From assembly GCA_937951455.1 (NCBI GenBank), contig CALFBU010000308.1, positions 1 through 8,402 of the forward strand: DNA of 8,402 nucleotides, read 5' to 3'. The notes under the pieces are model-generated. The model was given only the letters and a program-made list of their open reading frames with translations. It made no database searches and was not told the DNA's origin. Position 1 is the stretch's first letter. Every line of letters begins with the position of its first letter. The stretch comes from an uncultured Rhizobiaceae group bacterium. GTDB taxonomy: Bacteria; Pseudomonadota; Alphaproteobacteria; Rhizobiales; Rhizobiaceae. This document shows positions 6,062 to 8,402 of this stretch, one piece after another. The position numbers and the translations under genes were made by a program.

Positions 6062-7039
6062 ATGAGTTTCAAGACACCGAGAGAAGTCCCTGCCCGTTTA
6101 AATCGCAGTCAACTTGCTGTCCCGGGCATACAAACACGCATGTTTGAAAAAGCTGCCAATTCAAATGCTGACGTCGTTTTTCTTGATCTTGAAGATGCCG
6201 TTGCGCCCAATGACAAACCACAGGCACGCAAACAGGTCATCGATGCGGTCAATCAGATTGATTGGGGCCAAAAGTCAATTTCAGTACGCATCAATGGTCT
6301 GGATACTCACTTCATGTATCGTGACATCATCGATGTCGTTGAAGGTTGCGGCGCAAAGCTTGATTTGCTGCTTGTCCCAAAAGTAGGCACGGCCAGCGAT
6401 GTTTACGCGGTCGATATGTTGCTTACGCAAATTGAAACAGCCATGGGCTTTAAAAACCGTATTGGGCTTGAGGTCATGATTGAGTCCGCCTTGGGCATGC
6501 TGAACATCGCCGAGATTGCGAGTGCAAGTGATCGCATTGAATCGCTTCATTTTGGTGCTGGCGATTATGCGGCATCTTTGAATGCCCATACCACACATAT
6601 TGGCGGTGTAAACAACGATTATGCCGTGCTTTCCGATGCGAATGAAAGCGGCGAACGCAATACCTATATCAGTGACATTCACCACCACGCGCTTTCAACG
6701 CTTATAGTTGCTGCGCGCGCGAATGGCCTTCGCCCCATTGACTCTGCCTTTGGTGATTATTCTGACGCGGAAGGTTATATCGCTTCGGCAAAACGAGCTG
6801 CCGCCCTGGGCTGCGAGGGGAAATGGGCTATTCACCCATCTCAGATTGATCTGGCGAACGATATTATGGGACCATCCGATGAAGAAATTACGCGGGCTCA
6901 TAACATTTTAAAAGCAATGGAAGACGCTGCAAAGGAAGGTAAAGGCGCTGTCACCTTTGAGGGTAGAATGATTGATTATGCCAATGTCCGTCAGGCTGAA
7001 ATGCTTGTAAAAAAGGCAAGGCTCATTGCGCAGCCCTAA
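6062..7039 (+). CDS. Malyl-CoA/beta-methylmalyl-CoA lyase-type CoA ester lyase (HpcH/HpaI family)
   Basis: This 325-residue protein closely follows the layout of Rhodobacter L-malyl-CoA/beta-methylmalyl-CoA lyase (Mcl1). Those Mg-dependent cytoplasmic enzymes reversibly split malyl-CoA into acetyl-CoA and glyoxylate, and beta-methylmalyl-CoA into propionyl-CoA and glyoxylate. Visible landmarks are RSQLAVPG at 15-22 with the CoA-end contacts, [14 protein letters not shown] at 39-52, VRINGLDT at 75-82 with the substrate Arg76, the metal ligands Glu141 (EVMIES) and Asp168 (FGAGDYAAS), GKWAIHPSQ at 253-261, and the C-terminal segment [17 protein letters not shown], whose Asp305 matches the acid that acts in a neighbouring subunit. 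All expected key residues are present. A strong GGGGGAAG ribosome site lies just before the ATG. It follows the secreted repeat gene by 19 bp and overlaps the end of the convergent oxidoreductase by 17 bp. Exact substrate preference (malyl, methylmalyl or citramalyl) and any thioesterase role like Mcl2 cannot be read from sequence. Confidence 0.92.
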   Translation: MSFKTPREVPARLNRSQLAVPGIQTRMFEKAANSNADVVFLDLEDAVAPNDKPQARKQVIDAVNQIDWGQKSISVRINGLDTHFMYRDIIDVVEGCGAKLDLLLVPKVGTASDVYAVDMLLTQIETAMGFKNRIGLEVMIESALGMLNIAEIASASDRIESLHFGAGDYAASLNAHTTHIGGVNNDYAVLSDANESGERNTYISDIHHHALSTLIVAARANGLRPIDSAFGDYSDAEGYIASAKRAAALGCEGKWAIHPSQIDLANDIMGPSDEEITRAHNILKAMEDAAKEGKGAVTFEGRMIDYANVRQAEMLVKKARLIAQP

Positions 7040-8402
7040 TCATATCGGCAGCCTTCTCGGCAATCATAATGGTGGGTGCGTTTGTATTCCCACCAATCAC
7101 ATTTGGCATGATTGACGCGTCCACAACACGCAATCCTTCAAGACCATGCACTCGCAACTTCGGGTCAACGACTGAGTATTCATCTATTCCCATTTTGCAT
7201 GTCCCTACCGGATGGTAGACTGTATCTGCCCGATTGCGAATGTGCTCGCGTAATGCATCATCATCTGGCTCGCCCTCAATAAAGAGCTCTTTATGTCGGT
7301 ATTCCTTCAAGGGGCTTGTATTCATCAATTCACGCGTAATTTTCGTGCCCTTGAGAAGAGTTTCCAAGTCTTCTTTATCCTCAAAGAAGTTAGGATCGAT
7401 TGCGGGTGCTGCCATCGGATCATGACTGGCCAGGCTGACAGTGCCACGAGACTTGGGATGCAAAACGCATATGTGACAACTATAGCCGTAACCCAAATGT
7501 AGTTTGCGGGCGTGATCGTCGACGACCCCAATGACAAAATGCAATTGGATATCAGGACGCTGCAAACTTGAGGTAGTCTTTAAAAATGCCGCCCCTTCCG
7601 CCATCGGCGATGTCAACGTACCCGTTCCGTCTTTCTTCCATTGGAAGATATTCTTGATGATGGATGCGATACCGACAAACCCCAGCCCCATGTTGTCCTT
7701 GTCTTTTGTTTTATAGGCAACGGTAAAATCAATGTGGTCTTGCAGGTTTTGGCCGACGCCTTTCAATTCGTGCAGCATTTCAATGCCGTGCGGTGTTAAA
7801 TCCTCACGCCGCCCTACGCCTGATAATTGTAGTAATTGCGGAGAATTAAATGCACCGCCACACAAGATGACTTCCCGCTTAGCATGAACGGTTTCATGTT
7901 TTTTTGCCTTTATGTAGTTGACGCTGACAGCGCGCTTACCTTCAAAATTAGTTTTGGTGGCGTGGGCTTTTGTGATGACTGTCAAATTAGGACGATCCAT
8001 AACGGGATGAAGATAGGCAGCTGCAGCTGAACAGCGCTCGCCACGTCTTTTATCATCATAAAAATGCGTTACCTGATACTTACCAATGCCTTCCGTTTCG
8101 CCCGCATTAAAATCTTCCTTGTAGCGCAACTGCATTGCCTGACCTGCTTTAACGAATGCTTCCGTAATAGGTCGTGGCGATTGCTGATCACAAACCATCA
8201 AGGGGCCATCGTCACCGTGTATTTTATCTGCGCCTTTTTGATTGTTTTCCGATTTCCTGAAATAGGGTAGAACCTCATCCCACGACCAGCCTTCACATCC
8301 TAGGTTTGCCCATTCATCGTAATCGGATTTGTGACCCCTGATATAGAGCATGGCGTTAATCGCACTTGAACCGCCCAAGGCCTTGCCTCGTGGTTGATAG
8401 CC
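7023..8402 (-). CDS. GMC family FAD-dependent oxidoreductase (alcohol/choline dehydrogenase-like), N-terminus cut by window edge
   Basis: GMC enzymes use FAD to oxidise alcohols, choline or related hydroxyl compounds. The frame is open to the right edge: the visible protein begins [18 protein letters not shown], so the TTG at 8376-8378 is an internal Leu and not a start. Visible are 459 residues of an expected 530-550; the missing part should hold the GxGxxG dinucleotide motif. GMC signature 1 ([19 protein letters not shown]) and signature 2 ([15 protein letters not shown], near 7812-7857) are both present. The C-terminus carries the catalytic pair: His in [11 protein letters not shown] (codon 7212-7214) and Asn in GGNTNAPT (codon 7086-7088). 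The mid region ([18 protein letters not shown]) resembles AlkJ-type alcohol dehydrogenases and BetA. There is no sign of truncation inside the window. The stop lies 17 bp inside the end of the convergent CoA ester lyase gene. The substrate is unknown; a general alcohol or choline dehydrogenase role is equally compatible. Confidence 0.94.
   Translation of the reverse strand, partial: GYQPRGKALGGSSAINAMLYIRGHKSDYDEWANLGCEGWSWDEVLPYFRKSENNQKGADKIHGDDGPLMVCDQQSPRPITEAFVKAGQAMQLRYKEDFNAGETEGIGKYQVTHFYDDKRRGERCSAAAAYLHPVMDRPNLTVITKAHATKTNFEGKRAVSVNYIKAKKHETVHAKREVILCGGAFNSPQLLQLSGVGRREDLTPHGIEMLHELKGVGQNLQDHIDFTVAYKTKDKDNMGLGFVGIASIIKNIFQWKKDGTGTLTSPMAEGAAFLKTTSSLQRPDIQLHFVIGVVDDHARKLHLGYGYSCHICVLHPKSRGTVSLASHDPMAAPAIDPNFFEDKEDLETLLKGTKITRELMNTSPLKEYRHKELFIEGEPDDDALREHIRNRADTVYHPVGTCKMGIDEYSVVDPKLRVHGLEGLRVVDASIMPNVIGGNTNAPTIMIAEKAADMIRAAQ

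Noticed and set aside
6281..6688. 135-residue minus-strand reading frame opposite the CoA ester lyase
   Set aside because: It is fully inside a well-identified enzyme gene, with no family motifs of its own; an antisense shadow.
8376..8378. TTG as the start of the GMC oxidoreductase
   Set aside because: It encodes the Leu in the GMC signature [11 protein letters not shown], and the frame continues past it to the window edge.
1..8402. Defence system, mobile element, CRISPR array or biosynthetic cluster
   Set aside because: Every substantial open frame resolves to a housekeeping, metabolic or conserved-hypothetical gene. I saw no transposase, integrase, nuclease, toxin-antitoxin pair, direct repeat array or attachment site.

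Overview
The window is a chromosomal stretch of ordinary metabolic and conserved-hypothetical genes, most likely from an alphaproteobacterium of the Rhizobiales/Hyphomicrobiales type, perhaps a marine lineage. Three things point there: a short NAD kinase with the alphaproteobacterial sequence style, a DUF2336 protein (a family largely confined to Alphaproteobacteria), and a lyase resembling the Rhodobacter/Methylobacterium malyl-CoA lyases. GC content looks moderate and coding style is uniform throughout. I see no insertion sequence, phage gene, tRNA, rRNA or CRISPR array. The taxonomic placement is inference.

Layout. (1) 1-1754, plus strand: gamma-glutamyltransferase, cut by the left edge and missing only the first residues of its signal peptide. 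(2) 1758-1985, minus: a 75-residue protein of unknown function. (3) 1986-2167: a divergent regulatory gap with a CtrA-like half-site and a perfect small hairpin. (4) 2168-2932, plus: NAD kinase, probably starting at a GTG. (5) 2929-4344, minus: a DUF2336 protein with an acidic C-terminal tail. (6) 4458-5066, minus: a flavin reductase-like FMN-binding protein. (7) 5067-5199: a second divergent gap. (8) 5200-6042, plus: a secreted protein of unknown function made of three related beta-rich repeats. (9) 6062-7039, plus: a malyl-CoA/beta-methylmalyl-CoA lyase-type CoA ester lyase. (10) 7023-8402, minus: a GMC-family FAD oxidoreductase, cut by the right edge before its N-terminal nucleotide-binding motif.

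The genes do not form one pathway. They alternate in strand, with three tail-to-tail junctions (3-bp gap, 4-bp overlap, 17-bp overlap) and two head-to-head gaps that are the natural promoter sites. The only close same-strand pairs are the secreted repeat protein with the CoA ester lyase (19-bp gap, probably co-transcribed) and the flavin reductase with the DUF2336 gene (113-bp gap, possibly co-transcribed). The least understood parts are the triplicated secreted protein, the DUF2336 protein and the 75-residue protein. Nothing seen amounts to a clearly novel multi-gene system. There is no gene-free stretch longer than about 180 bp.
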